The translations under genes and the position numbers were made by a program. The notes beneath the pieces were generated by a model. That model made no database searches, was not told the DNA's origin, and worked only from the letters and a program-made list of their open reading frames with translations. From an uncultured Agathobaculum sp. (GTDB lineage: Bacteria > Bacillota > Clostridia > Oscillospirales > Butyricicoccaceae): a stretch of DNA of 64,000 nt. The first letter of the stretch is position 1. The number at the start of each line of letters is the position of its first letter. Below are positions 25,882 to 34,774 of this stretch, in pieces. The stretch lies in contig NZ_CALWUM010000003.1 in the NCBI RefSeq assembly GCF_944384765.1, positions 62,001 through 126,000 of the forward strand. Direction: 5' to 3'.

Positions 25882-28251
25882 TCATCCAAATACCTGATCC
25901 GCATAGTGCACCGTTGCCATTGCATCCTTTGCATAGCAATCGGCGCCAATCGAGTCGGCATATTCCTGCGTCAAAACCGCGCCGCCGACAACGATCTTGG
26001 CTTCAGGCGCTTTATCATGCAGCAGTCGAATGGTCTGCTCCATGCTGACAACCGTGGTTGTCATCAGCGCACTCAGGCCGACCAGTGACACCTGCTCCTG
26101 CCGGACTGTGTCCAGAATTACCTCGGGTGCAACATCTTTACCCAAGTCGATAACCTGATATCCATAGTTTTCCAGCAGCACCTTGACGATGTTTTTGCCA
26201 ATATCGTGAATATCGCCCTTGACAGTCGCCAGAATGATCTTGCCGCGCACGGCTTGTGTTTCACCGCGCATCGCATCCTTAACCACCTCAAACGCCGCCT
26301 TGGCCGCTTCCGCACTCATCAGCAGCTGCGGCAGAAATACCGTTCCCGCTTCAAATCCTTTGCCTACGCGGTCAAGCGCGGGAATCAGCTCGGTGTTGAC
26401 CAGTTCGAGGGGCGGGATGGAGATGAGTGCCTGTTTGGCGGCTTCTGCTGCGCGCGTTTGCAGGCCGCGTTCAATGCTCTCGCCGAGCGGCATCGCAGCA
26501 TCCGATGTCGCCTGTACCGCTGCTGCGGCAGGCTGGTTGCCATAAGCTGCAATGTAGTCTGCGCATTGCGGGTCCTGATCGGTCAACGCAAGAAACGCAC
26601 GGTAAGCGCGCATCATCGCGTCTGCATTTGGGTTGATAATTGCGCAGGACAGGCCGTTCTGCAGCGCCATGGTGAAGAAATTCGCATTGATGATCTCGCG
26701 CTGCGGCAGGCCAAAGGAAATATTCGACACACCGAGAATCGTGCGGCCGCCCAGCTCATCCCGCACACGGCGGATGGTTTCAAGGGTCGTCAGCGCTGAA
26801 CGGCTGTCCGACGAAATGGTCATCGCCAGGCCGTCAATCACAATGTCCTCAGCTGCAATGCCATACTGCGCGGCGGTATCATAAATCCTCTTTGCAATCT
26901 GTACGCGGCCCTCCGCCGTATCCGGAATACCGTTTTCGTCCAGCGTCAAGCCAACAACCACACCGCCGTATTTGCGCACCAGCGGGAAAACAGCCTGCAT
27001 ACTCTCCTGCTTGCCGCTGACCGAGTTGATCATCGGCTTGCCGTTATAAAGCCGCATGCCGCGTTCCATCGCTGCCGTATCCGAGGTGTCGATCTGCAGC
27101 GGCAGCGCGGTCACGCCCTGCAGCTTGGTGACCACCCGTTCCATCATCGCGGGTTCGTCGATCTCGGGCAGACCCACATTGACGTCCAGAATGTGTGCGC
27201 CATTATCCTCCTGCGTCAGTCCTTCGGACAAAATATACTCGATGTTGTTCTCGCGCAGCGCTGCCTTGAATTTGCTCTTGCCGGTCGGGTTGATGCGCTC
27301 GCCGATGATGACCGGCTTTGCGCCGATCTCAACTGCCTGCGAAAACGAGGACACTACGGTGCGGTGCTTGGGTACGGGCGGAACAAAATAGTGGTTTTTG
27401 CATCTTTCGATCATCTTGCGAATGTGTGCGGGCGTTGTGCCGCAACAGCCGCCCAGTGCCTGCACGCCCAGATCGGCGATCTGTTCCATCAGATAGGCAA
27501 ACTCATCCGCATCGATATCATAGACCGTTTTGCCGTTTTCACTGCGCGGCAAACCGGCGTTGGGATTGACGATAATGGGCAGCGAGCTGACCTCGGTCAG
27601 CCGCTTGACAATCGGCAGCATCTGTTTGGGCCCTAGGCCACAGTTGACGCCAAGTGCATCCACACGCAGGCCTTCCAGCATGGCGACTACCGAATCCACT
27701 GTGCCGCCGGTGAGCATTTTACCCTTTTCATCGAAAATCGTTGTAACAAGCACGGGCAGATCACAGTTTTCCTTGGCAGCAAGCACAGCGGCCTTTGCCT
27801 CATAGCTGTCGCTCATGGTTTCAATCAGCACCAGATCTGCGCCCGCAGCAGCACCAATGCGGACGACATCGCCAAACACCTCAACCGCCTGCTCAAACGG
27901 CAGGTCGCCCATGGGTTGCAGCAGGCGGCCGGTTGGGCCGATGTCGAGCGCGATATAGGCATCCTCCCTGCCGGCCTCGCGGCGCGCCTGCTGCGCATTA
28001 CGGATGCCGGCTTCCACGATTTCACGCAGATTCTGCGGAAATTTCAGCGCATTTGCGCCGAATGTATTGGCGCAGATAATATCGCTGCCCGCATCCAGAT
28101 AGGCGCGGTGCACGGCGATCAGTTCCTCCGGGCGGGTCAGGTTCCAGGTTTCGGGCAGTTCGCCTGCCGTCAGCCCGCGCTCCTGCAGGATGGTGCCCGT
28201 GCCGCCGTCGAAAAACAGCCATTCCCGGCCCAGTCGTTCTGTCAACTTCAT
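25882..28251 (-). CDS. metH: B12-dependent methionine synthase, short form lacking the reactivation domain
   Basis: The 789-residue enzyme transfers a methyl group from methyl-tetrahydrofolate to homocysteine. Order: homocysteine-binding barrel (about 1-290; zinc cysteines in GVNCGLGP and ALGGCCGTTP), pterin-binding domain (about 310-560; IGERINPTGKSKFKAAL), cobalamin cap and B12-binding domain with GDIHDIGKNIVKVLL, whose histidine coordinates cobalt. The C-terminal SAM-dependent reactivation domain of full-length MetH (about 1,200 residues) is missing, but is encoded next door as a separate gene. The start at 28251 has GGAG upstream and lies 5 bp from the end of that gene. Confidence 0.95.
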   Translation of the reverse strand: MKLTERLGREWLFFDGGTGTILQERGLTAGELPETWNLTRPEELIAVHRAYLDAGSDIICANTFGANALKFPQNLREIVEAGIRNAQQARREAGREDAYIALDIGPTGRLLQPMGDLPFEQAVEVFGDVVRIGAAAGADLVLIETMSDSYEAKAAVLAAKENCDLPVLVTTIFDEKGKMLTGGTVDSVVAMLEGLRVDALGVNCGLGPKQMLPIVKRLTEVSSLPIIVNPNAGLPRSENGKTVYDIDADEFAYLMEQIADLGVQALGGCCGTTPAHIRKMIERCKNHYFVPPVPKHRTVVSSFSQAVEIGAKPVIIGERINPTGKSKFKAALRENNIEYILSEGLTQEDNGAHILDVNVGLPEIDEPAMMERVVTKLQGVTALPLQIDTSDTAAMERGMRLYNGKPMINSVSGKQESMQAVFPLVRKYGGVVVGLTLDENGIPDTAEGRVQIAKRIYDTAAQYGIAAEDIVIDGLAMTISSDSRSALTTLETIRRVRDELGGRTILGVSNISFGLPQREIINANFFTMALQNGLSCAIINPNADAMMRAYRAFLALTDQDPQCADYIAAYGNQPAAAAVQATSDAAMPLGESIERGLQTRAAEAAKQALISIPPLELVNTELIPALDRVGKGFEAGTVFLPQLLMSAEAAKAAFEVVKDAMRGETQAVRGKIILATVKGDIHDIGKNIVKVLLENYGYQVIDLGKDVAPEVILDTVRQEQVSLVGLSALMTTTVVSMEQTIRLLHDKAPEAKIVVGGAVLTQEYADSIGADCYAKDAMATVHYADQVFG

Positions 28252-28255
28252 GATG

Positions 28256-28903
28256 TTATCTCCTAAATGCACAATCTATTTTATCGCATTCTTCACAGCC
28301 CTTGCGATGGCACGGCTGCGGTGAATCCGTCAGCCCGATCACCGCGGTGACCGATTTAACCGGCGCCAGCAGACAGCTTTCCGTGACGGTCAATCCAATG
28401 GCGCGCGGCGTATCCAGCAGGCGGCTGAAATCCCGCTGGTGCTCAATTGAAAAATCCCCGTATCCCGGGCTGAACCGCGGACGGCAGAAAAGCCCCTCGC
28501 GCGATGCCGCAGCCTTGATAGTATCGTTCACCTCGTCGCAATAGGTTTCAATCATTGCTGCTGCCGCCGCCTGGTAGAGCACCGCGTCGCTCATGCGCAC
28601 TGCGCTGGCGCGGGCAATCAGCCGGTCTGCCCCGATGCCAAGCGTCGCTGCCATCAGATAAACGCCGGTGCATCCCCTGAGATTGCGCGCAAGATTGCTG
28701 CTATGAATGGTTACATCTGCAATTGTCAGCGTATCCGTCCCGGTTTGCGTCAGCGTAAACCGGCGAAACACCGACCGCGGCTGCACGGTCGCCTGCAGCC
28801 TTGCAGCGCAATGCAACAGGCGCTGCTCCACGGCTCCATCCGGCTGGGCGCCGCCCCGATAGCCGAGATAGCGCACCGCCTCATCGCGGTCGAATGCGAT
28901 CAT
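28256..28903 (-). CDS. stand-alone methionine synthase activation-domain protein
   Basis: This 215-residue protein resembles the SAM-binding reactivation domain of MetH: MIETYCDEVNDTIKAAA, then RFSPGYGDFSIEHQRDFSRLL and LLAPVKSVTAVIGL, which match the RxSPGYPxxPD and PxxSVSA-type signatures of that domain. It probably reductively remethylates cob(II)alamin formed during turnover. The C-terminus has a cysteine cluster (CHRKGCEECDKIDC), perhaps a metal or Fe-S site. It overlaps metF by 4 bp (ATGA) and is followed 5 bp later by metH, so the split enzyme is produced from one operon. Confidence 0.85.
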   Translation of the reverse strand: MIAFDRDEAVRYLGYRGGAQPDGAVEQRLLHCAARLQATVQPRSVFRRFTLTQTGTDTLTIADVTIHSSNLARNLRGCTGVYLMAATLGIGADRLIARASAVRMSDAVLYQAAAAAMIETYCDEVNDTIKAAASREGLFCRPRFSPGYGDFSIEHQRDFSRLLDTPRAIGLTVTESCLLAPVKSVTAVIGLTDSPQPCHRKGCEECDKIDCAFRR

Positions 28904-29760
28904 CCGAGGATCTCCGACAGGCTGGCCTGGATGCCGGCCGCAACCTCAGGCTTGTTCATCGAATACACATGAATGTGGTTGACGCCATTGGCAATCAGGT
29001 CGATGATCTGCTCGGTCGCGTAAATCACGCCAGCCTGCTTCATAGCGGCCGGATTGTGGCCGAAACGATCGACGATCGCCTTGAAGCGCTCGGGCAGATA
29101 GGTGCCGGACATGGAGGTGATGCGCTTGATCTGGTTGACGTTGGTCACCGGCATAATGCCTGCCACCACCGGCACAGTGATTCCCTTTTCGCGGATACGA
29201 TACAGGAAATTGTACAGGATGTTATTGTCAAAAAACATCTGTGTGGTCAGGAACTCGCAGCCAGCATCCACCTTTTCCTTCAGATGCAGAATGTCTTCGC
29301 TCTTGCTTGCCGCTTCGACATGGCCTTCCGGATAGCATGCGCCGCCGATGCAGAAATCACCCTGCGCCTTGATCTCACGCACAAGTTCAGAGGCATATTG
29401 ATAATCATGCGCGACTCTGCCATCAGCCGGGATGTCGCCGCGCAGCGCAAGCACGTTCTCAATGCCGTTCTGCCGGAACTTCTCCAGCATGACCGCCACA
29501 TGTTCCTTGGTCGAGGAGACACAGGACAGGTGTGCCAGCACGGGCACACCGTATTTTTTCTGCAGGTCGGAGGCGATATGAACCGTGTGCTCACTTGTGC
29601 CGCCGCCCGCGCCATATGTGACGCTCATAAAATCCGGCCGCAGGGCTGCGATCTCCTGTGTCGCCTGAGCGACAGACTCGTATGTACTGCTGGTTTTGGG
29701 CGGAAACACCTCAAATGACAGCGTTACCTTGTCCTGATTCAAAAGCTTGGAAATTTTCAT
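28900..29760 (-). CDS. metF: 5,10-methylenetetrahydrofolate reductase
   Basis: MetF makes 5-methyl-tetrahydrofolate, the methyl donor for MetH. The 286-residue protein shows the family opening VTLSFEVFPPKT, the FAD/folate-binding SVTYGAGGGTSEHTV, then NVLALRGDIP and LTTQMFFDN. The ATG at 29760 lies 9 bp after AGGAG; the one three codons earlier abuts it and is unlikely. It is the first gene of metF/activation protein/metH. No riboswitch was recognised in the short divergent upstream region. Confidence 0.96.
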   Translation of the reverse strand: MKISKLLNQDKVTLSFEVFPPKTSSTYESVAQATQEIAALRPDFMSVTYGAGGGTSEHTVHIASDLQKKYGVPVLAHLSCVSSTKEHVAVMLEKFRQNGIENVLALRGDIPADGRVAHDYQYASELVREIKAQGDFCIGGACYPEGHVEAASKSEDILHLKEKVDAGCEFLTTQMFFDNNILYNFLYRIREKGITVPVVAGIMPVTNVNQIKRITSMSGTYLPERFKAIVDRFGHNPAAMKQAGVIYATEQIIDLIANGVNHIHVYSMNKPEVAAGIQASLSEILG

Positions 29761-29872
29761 GGGAATCATCTCCTGTTTTTCGCATAATTCGCATTGTCAT
29801 AAGTATACCACAACTCGCGTCTTTATTTCCAGCAGGAAATACGATATAATAAAATGAATTGGAGGGATCACA

Positions 29873-30772
29873 TTGACCGAACTGCTCAAACACTGTCGGC
29901 TTTGTCCGCGCGCCTGCGGCGCGGACCGCACGCGTACACGCGGCCTGTGCGGCGCAAACGACCGGATTGAGGCCGCGCGCGCCTCCCTGCATATGTGGGA
30001 AGAACCGCCGATTTCCGGTACACATGGTTCGGGCACGGTGTTTTTCTCCCATTGTTCACTGGGCTGCGTGTACTGCCAAAACCGCCAGATCAGCCGCCGC
30101 GAGGCGTCCGGGCAAGAGATCACAATTGCCGGTCTGGCACGCACCTTTTTATCGCTCCAGCAACAGGGCGCGCACAACATCAATCTGGTCACTGGCGCAC
30201 ACTATGCGCCGCACATTGTTGAGGCACTGCAACTTGCCCGAAAGAAAGGGCTTTCCGTTCCGGTTGTGTACAACTCCAGCGGATATGAGACAATCGAAAC
30301 CCTACAATTGCTGGATGGCTGGATTGACATCTATCTGCCGGATTACAAATATTACAGCAGCTATTATGCCGACCGTTATTCCCACGCGGCGGATTACCGC
30401 GAAACCGCGGTCACTGCGATCACCGCGATGGTGCGGCAGACCGGCGCGCCGCAATACAATGCAGACGGCATGCTGACACGCGGCACAGTGATCCGGCATT
30501 TGATGCTGCCCGGACTTGGCGGCGATACAGCGCAGGTCCTGCGGGATATCGCTGTACGATTTGGGGATACCGTACTCGTCAGCCTGATGCGGCAGTATAC
30601 GCCGTTCGATATGCAGGACTGGCCCGAACTGGACCGCACAATCACCGATGCAGAATATGCGGAAGCCTGCGCCCTGTTCTGCGAACTTGGGCTCGGCGGC
30701 TTTTTTCAGCAGGATGAGTCCATCAGCGAGAGTTTTATTCCCGCGTTTGATGGCACTGGATTGGAGGAATAA
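29873..30772 (+). CDS. radical SAM protein, pyruvate formate-lyase-activase-like (COG1313 type)
   Basis: The 299-residue protein has the radical SAM cluster motif CSLGCVYC (CxxxCxxC, near residue 62-69) and an additional N-terminal cysteine set CRLCPRAC...CG that may hold a second Fe-S cluster. The NINLVTGAHYAPHIVEAL and LPDYKYYSSYYADRYS stretches are typical of the PflA-homologue group of unknown function. The start is a TTG with GGAGGG 6 bp upstream. It is 5 bp upstream of thiD, so the two are co-transcribed, but a link to thiamine synthesis is not established. Confidence 0.85.
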   Translation: MTELLKHCRLCPRACGADRTRTRGLCGANDRIEAARASLHMWEEPPISGTHGSGTVFFSHCSLGCVYCQNRQISRREASGQEITIAGLARTFLSLQQQGAHNINLVTGAHYAPHIVEALQLARKKGLSVPVVYNSSGYETIETLQLLDGWIDIYLPDYKYYSSYYADRYSHAADYRETAVTAITAMVRQTGAPQYNADGMLTRGTVIRHLMLPGLGGDTAQVLRDIAVRFGDTVLVSLMRQYTPFDMQDWPELDRTITDAEYAEACALFCELGLGGFFQQDESISESFIPAFDGTGLEE

Positions 30773-30777
30773 TCGAT

Positions 30778-31563
30778 ATGAAAACCGTTCTCAGCATCGC
30801 CGGCACCGATCCTACGGGCGGCGCGGGCATTCAGGCGGATCTGAAAACGATCGAGGCGCATGGGCTGTACGGCATGGCGGCTATCACAGTTGTCATTGCG
30901 CAAAATACAACCGGGGTTTATGCGATGCAGCCCGTTTCGCCAGAGCTTGTCGCCAAACAAATCGACTGCGTGTTTGACGATATTCGGCCGGACGCGGTCA
31001 AGCTCGGCATGCTGTATGATGCCGACATTATCTGTGCGGTTGCCGACCGGCTGCGCGCGCATCATGCGAAGAATATTGTACTCGACCCGGTACTGATCTC
31101 CTCCAGCGGCCATGATCTGAGCCGGCCGGATGCACTCCCTGCCGTTCTGGAACATATTCTGCCGTTATGTACGCTTGTGACGCCCAATCTGCATGAAGCT
31201 GCTGCGATCTGCGGCCGCCCGATCCGCACAAAAGAGGAGATGGAGCAGGCCGCGCAGGAAATCGCGGCTCGCACTCGAGGCGGTGTTCTGGTCAAAGGCG
31301 GCCATCTGGCGGATTGTGCGGACGATCTGCTGTATGCTGACGGGCAGGCGCACTGGCTGCACGAAGCGCGCATCGACAATCCCAATACCCACGGCACCGG
31401 ATGCACACTGTCTTCTTCCATTGCCTGCAATCTGGCGCAGGGCGTTTCGCTTCTTGGCAGTGTCCGGCGTGCCAAGCGCTACCTCACCGCCTGTATCGCC
31501 TACGGCCTTGATCTGGGGCATGGTTCGGGTCCATTGCAGCACAAGGTCGAGTGGGCTGAATGA
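30778..31563 (+). CDS. thiD: hydroxymethylpyrimidine/phosphomethylpyrimidine kinase
   Basis: ThiD phosphorylates hydroxymethylpyrimidine (phosphate) for thiamine synthesis. The 261-residue ribokinase-fold protein shows SIAGTDPTGGAGIQADLKTI at the N-terminus, LDPVLISSSGHDL, and the anion-hole motif NTHGTGCTLSSSIA with the catalytic residue region near 205-215. Length matches the family. It follows the radical SAM gene and ends before a strong terminator. It could use pyrimidine imported by the ThiXYZ-type system at the right end of the window. Confidence 0.95.
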   Translation: MKTVLSIAGTDPTGGAGIQADLKTIEAHGLYGMAAITVVIAQNTTGVYAMQPVSPELVAKQIDCVFDDIRPDAVKLGMLYDADIICAVADRLRAHHAKNIVLDPVLISSSGHDLSRPDALPAVLEHILPLCTLVTPNLHEAAAICGRPIRTKEEMEQAAQEIAARTRGGVLVKGGHLADCADDLLYADGQAHWLHEARIDNPNTHGTGCTLSSSIACNLAQGVSLLGSVRRAKRYLTACIAYGLDLGHGSGPLQHKVEWAE

Positions 31564-31618
31564 TGTTCGACCGCTAACTATCTCTTTCTCTGCCCAATCT
31601 CTCTATAATATTGCAAAC

Positions 31619-31662
31619 AAAACAAACGCTGTGAAACAGGATTGTTTCGCAGCGTTTGTTTT
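31619..31662. terminator. bidirectional terminator between thiD and a membrane protein gene
   Basis: A 20-bp stem (31619-31638 with 31643-31662) with one wobble and a 4-nt loop, with A/T tracts on both sides, lies between convergent genes. Confidence 0.9.
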
Positions 31663-31673
31663 CGCAGATCCAA

Positions 31674-32240
31674 TTATGCTGTTTTGGTAACGCGCAGCAC
31701 CAGATTGAGGATGCAAACCAGCAGGCCAATGACACCGACCACAATGCCGGGAATCATCAGACCAACGCCCCATACCATAGTCATGCACATACCGACGCCT
31801 AAAATCAACGCGCCAATGATGCCAATGATGTAGGCAAGTAGCTTTTGGCCATTCACCGCAATGGCAGTTTTGCCGGCGGCTTTCCGGACGATCAGGATGG
31901 CAGCCAAGATCAGGATAATACCTGCAATGCCGACCGCCAGGCCAAATGTCGATACGGTGCCAAGGCAGTTGACCAGACCAATGCAGAATGCGATTGCACC
32001 GATCAGACCGACCAACGCAGTTGCGGCATAGCCCGCGGTAAAATGGATCGCCGCTTTGCCAGCCGCCTTTCGCCCGATCGGCCAAATGGACAGCAATGTG
32101 ATTGCGCCGATGATTGCCAGCACCACACCGGGCGCAAAAGCATTCCACGCGGGGAGCAGGCACATGCACATACCGATAGCGAGCAGCAGGCCGCCCACTG
32201 TACCCAAAACAGTCAGGATAACCAGATTACTTCTTTTCAT
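31674..32240 (-). CDS. small membrane protein with internal duplication
   Basis: This 188-residue protein has about six hydrophobic segments. Two sections resemble each other: GLLLAIGMCMCLLPAWNAFA near residues 17-36 and ALILGVGMCMTMVWGVGLMI near residues 144-163, both with a GMCM motif. A GRKAAGKAA and RKAAGKTA pair of basic loops separates bundles. It has no recognised domain. AAAGGAAG precedes the ATG. A 32-residue membrane peptide is encoded 27 bp upstream with a similar N-terminus, suggesting a small family and co-expression. Function unknown. Confidence 0.72.
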   Translation of the reverse strand: MKRSNLVILTVLGTVGGLLLAIGMCMCLLPAWNAFAPGVVLAIIGAITLLSIWPIGRKAAGKAAIHFTAGYAATALVGLIGAIAFCIGLVNCLGTVSTFGLAVGIAGIILILAAILIVRKAAGKTAIAVNGQKLLAYIIGIIGALILGVGMCMTMVWGVGLMIPGIVVGVIGLLVCILNLVLRVTKTA

Positions 32241-32266
32241 ATCGTTTTCTTCCTTTCTCGTTCCAT

Positions 32267-32365
32267 TTACGATTTGACTTTGAGATACACATATACACCA
32301 ACGGCCGCCAACAGGCTGCCCGCCGCGCCAAGCGCAGTGATAAGCGCAATATTTTTCTTTTTCAT
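32267..32365 (-). CDS. small membrane peptide, 32 residues
   Basis: The frame MKKKNIALITALGAAGSLLA followed by AVGVYVYLKVKS is a lysine-rich start, one transmembrane helix and a basic tail, after a GGAAAGGGAAG site. Its start resembles that of the 188-residue neighbour (MKRSNLVILTVLGTVGGLLLAIG), so the two may share ancestry. Too short for domain assignment; the layout is typical of real small membrane proteins. Confidence 0.6.
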   Translation of the reverse strand: MKKKNIALITALGAAGSLLAAVGVYVYLKVKS

Positions 32366-32470
32366 ACGTTTTCTTCCCTTTCCTGTGTATTTCACTTTAT
32401 GGTTCATATTTTATATGTGGTTTGTTTCGTTTTCTCTGCTGTTTTGTTTCTGTTTGATTAAAATAACTTT

Positions 32471-32749
32471 TTATTTGCTGTCCATGCGTTTCTGCGTGTC
32501 GGCATCCACACTCTGTTGCAGGATATTCCCGTCCTCCACCTCTTCCAGAAATGTGTCCACGAACTTTTGCTCGATTTTTTTGTATCCGCCTACTGCGGTA
32601 TCCTCTACCCTCTGATAAGCGTCAACCACGCCATTCTCAATTTTCTGATAAGTACCCACCACTGCGTCCTCCACTTTTTGATAGGCTTTCCGGACCATCT
32701 CTGCGGTTTTTTCCTGGTTTTTGATTTTGTATTCGCCCAAGGCGCTCAC
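32471..32749 (-). CDS. hypothetical protein with amphipathic repeats
   Basis: This 92-residue, highly charged protein contains four tandem repeats of about 11-12 residues: AYQKVEDAVVG, TYQKIENGVVD, AYQRVEDTAVG, GYKKIEQKFVD. The regular tyrosine-lysine-glutamate-valine spacing predicts a long amphipathic helix, as in apolipoprotein- or LEA-like proteins. A GTG start is assumed, with only a weak ribosome site. Similar short helical repeat proteins occur in gut Clostridia, but I do not know a function. It is upstream of the small membrane proteins on the same strand, perhaps as a stress or envelope group. Confidence 0.68.
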   Translation of the reverse strand: MSALGEYKIKNQEKTAEMVRKAYQKVEDAVVGTYQKIENGVVDAYQRVEDTAVGGYKKIEQKFVDTFLEEVEDGNILQQSVDADTQKRMDSK

Positions 32750-32843
32750 TCGCTTTCTTTTTGTGGAACCACCGTTCCCTTTTGTGCCTCTATCTTACTG
32801 CGCAAATATTGGGAAATGATTGCTGTTTTGTTGCTGAAATATA

Positions 32844-32880
32844 AAAAGCTGCCTGTCCCCGATCAAGACAGGCAACTTTT
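32844..32880 (-). terminator. terminator of the second MATE gene
   Basis: GCCTGTC/GACAGGC with flanking A/T pairs (32844-32857 with 32867-32880) lies 16 bp after the MATE stop, with TTTTTAT following on the minus strand. Confidence 0.8.
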
Positions 32881-32895
32881 TCAATCAGGCCGCTT

Positions 32896-34245
32896 CTATT
32901 TCTTCGCGTGAAGGATACCGGTTTTCTTCATCAGCAGCAGGCAGGACAGGATGGCAGCCAGAATTGCGATGTAATCCGAAACTGTCTGCGTATAAATTAG
33001 ACCATCCAGCTGGAAACAGTAATTGAGCAAATACATCAGCGGCACATAGACAATGCCCTGCCGCAGCAGCGAAACAATGATCGGCGCGAGCGATTTTCCC
33101 ATTGCCTGCATTGCGCTGATACACAGGTAATACAGCCCGATGAACGGCCCAGAGAACACAATTGCGCGTGTCATCGCGGTGCCAAGCTCGATCACCTCCG
33201 CCCCTGTGACAAAGGATGAGACAATCGGCTGGCATGCGAGCAGGCAGGCAAGCGTTAATCCAACGCCCAGTCCCAGGCACACGACTGCGGACTTTTTCAT
33301 GGTCTCGGTCATCCGCTTTGGGTTGCCTGCACCGTAGTTATACGACAGCACAGGCAGAATGCCCTGCGCAAGCCCCATCTGCAGCATCACAACGATCATG
33401 CCCACTTTCATCGCAACACCCATAGCCGCAACAGCGTTGTCCCCGTATCCGACCAATAGTAAATTCATAAAGATATTGGACACACTCATGAGCAGGTTTC
33501 CCAGCGCACCCGGCACGCCGATCGCAAAGACCGATGTCGCGATTTTTCCGCCCATGGCAAAGTCTTTCAGCGAGATCGACAGCAGGCTGTCCTTCTTTCT
33601 GCGGAAGTAATGCAGGTAATACACGCAAGCGCAGATATTGCCGATCACGGTGGCAATGGCTGCGCCCTGCACGCCCATATCCATGCTCAAGATCATAATT
33701 GGGTCGAGCACAATATTGACCACTGTGCCGATCAGATTGCCGACCATGGATTCACGCGAAGCGCCTTCCGCACGGATGACGTTGGACAGCGTATTGCTGA
33801 AAATGATAAATACCGCACCTGCTGCAATCCAGCGCGTGTAGCTGGCGGCAAAGGCGAGCGTATTCTCCGTCGCGCCAATTGCGGTCAGGATTGGTTCGGT
33901 GAACAGCAGCAGCACCGCTGTGAACACAAGACCGACTGCGATCGAAGCATAGGCACAAAAGCTGGAGACCTGCTTTGCCCGTGCATACCGACCAGAACCC
34001 AGTGCATTCGAAATCACCGTGCAGCCGCCGCTGCCGATCAGCGTACCGATGGTGATCATCAGGGTAAACACTGGCGCGGCCAGCGAAACCGCTGCGACCA
34101 TCATATCGTTATGCGTCTGGCCGACGAAAAACGTATCCGCCATGTTGTAGATGACAACGACGATCATACTGATTACAGACGGCACTCCCATTTTGATGAT
34201 CAGCTTCCAGATTGACCCTTGTCCAAAGCTTTGTGTTGCATCCAT
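32896..34245 (-). CDS. MATE-family multidrug/cation antiporter
   Basis: This 449-residue membrane protein with about 12 hydrophobic segments shows MATE features MGVPSVISMIVVVIYNMADT, GSGGCTVISNALGSGRYARA and PVLSYNYGAGNPKRMTETM. It presumably exports drugs or dyes using ion gradients. The ATG at 34245 is preceded by AGGAGG. It is the second gene of a marR-MATE operon, and a 16-bp motif in its leader repeats the one at the marR promoter, so the MarR protein probably controls both. It differs clearly from the other MATE gene in the window. Confidence 0.93.
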   Translation of the reverse strand: MDATQSFGQGSIWKLIIKMGVPSVISMIVVVIYNMADTFFVGQTHNDMMVAAVSLAAPVFTLMITIGTLIGSGGCTVISNALGSGRYARAKQVSSFCAYASIAVGLVFTAVLLLFTEPILTAIGATENTLAFAASYTRWIAAGAVFIIFSNTLSNVIRAEGASRESMVGNLIGTVVNIVLDPIMILSMDMGVQGAAIATVIGNICACVYYLHYFRRKKDSLLSISLKDFAMGGKIATSVFAIGVPGALGNLLMSVSNIFMNLLLVGYGDNAVAAMGVAMKVGMIVVMLQMGLAQGILPVLSYNYGAGNPKRMTETMKKSAVVCLGLGVGLTLACLLACQPIVSSFVTGAEVIELGTAMTRAIVFSGPFIGLYYLCISAMQAMGKSLAPIIVSLLRQGIVYVPLMYLLNYCFQLDGLIYTQTVSDYIAILAAILSCLLLMKKTGILHAKK

Positions 34246-34263
34246 ACTATCTCCTCCTATTTT

Positions 34264-34279
34264 GTTCAAATACTAACAA
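34264..34279. promoter_or_regulatory. MarR operator-like repeat in the MATE leader
   Basis: GTTCAAATACTAACAA (plus strand) matches in reverse orientation, with one change, the TTGTTAGCATTTGAAC at 34775-34790 beside the marR promoter. A hairpin with 13-bp arms (34289-34301, 34308-34320) covers the marR stop codon next to it. Confidence 0.5.
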
Positions 34280-34312
34280 TTTGGATATTTTTTTGAGAAC
34301 CTTATCCGGTTC

Positions 34313-34759
34313 TCAAAAAAGTTCAATATTTCGCTGTATTTTTTGCAGCACGTTAAAGAATACTTTGATTTCATCCTGCGACAGGCCGCGCATCAAAAGC
34401 TCCTCTGTATGCGAGATCTTGCGCTGGTTTTCTTTGCAAACTGCAATGGCGCTTTCAGTCAACAGGATTTTTTTGCTGCGCTTGTCCGCAGCGGAGGGAA
34501 CCCGCTCAATCAGCTTTTTTCGCTCCATCGCTTTTAGGATCTCCGTTGCCGTCGAACGTCGAATCTTAAAGGCAGCTTCCAAATCTTTCTGAAACACATC
34601 TTCGCTCTGATAGTGTTCCCAGATATACGCCAAAAACCATTGCTGCATACTGGTGGGGCTGTCCTCCCCTGCTTTCCCAGCGCAACTATCCTGAAACGTG
34701 AGACGGCGCAGCGCATTTGCTGTTCCAACCAGTTCCATGCCAAGCATTTTCTCTGTCAT
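34313..34759 (-). CDS. MarR-family transcriptional regulator
   Basis: The 148-residue protein is a winged-helix regulator of the MarR type: MQQWFLAYIWEHYQSEDVFQ leads to the recognition region DLEAAFKIRRSTATEILKAMERKKLIERVPSAADKRSKKILLT, whose DKR wing is diagnostic. Such dimers release DNA when phenolic or drug ligands bind. It starts a marR-MATE operon from a consensus promoter, with a partial palindrome directly after the -10 box that is a likely autorepression site. The ligand is presumably related to substrates of the MATE pump. Confidence 0.92.
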   Translation of the reverse strand: MTEKMLGMELVGTANALRRLTFQDSCAGKAGEDSPTSMQQWFLAYIWEHYQSEDVFQKDLEAAFKIRRSTATEILKAMERKKLIERVPSAADKRSKKILLTESAIAVCKENQRKISHTEELLMRGLSQDEIKVFFNVLQKIQRNIELF

Positions 34760-34774
34760 GCGCTCACCCCAACT

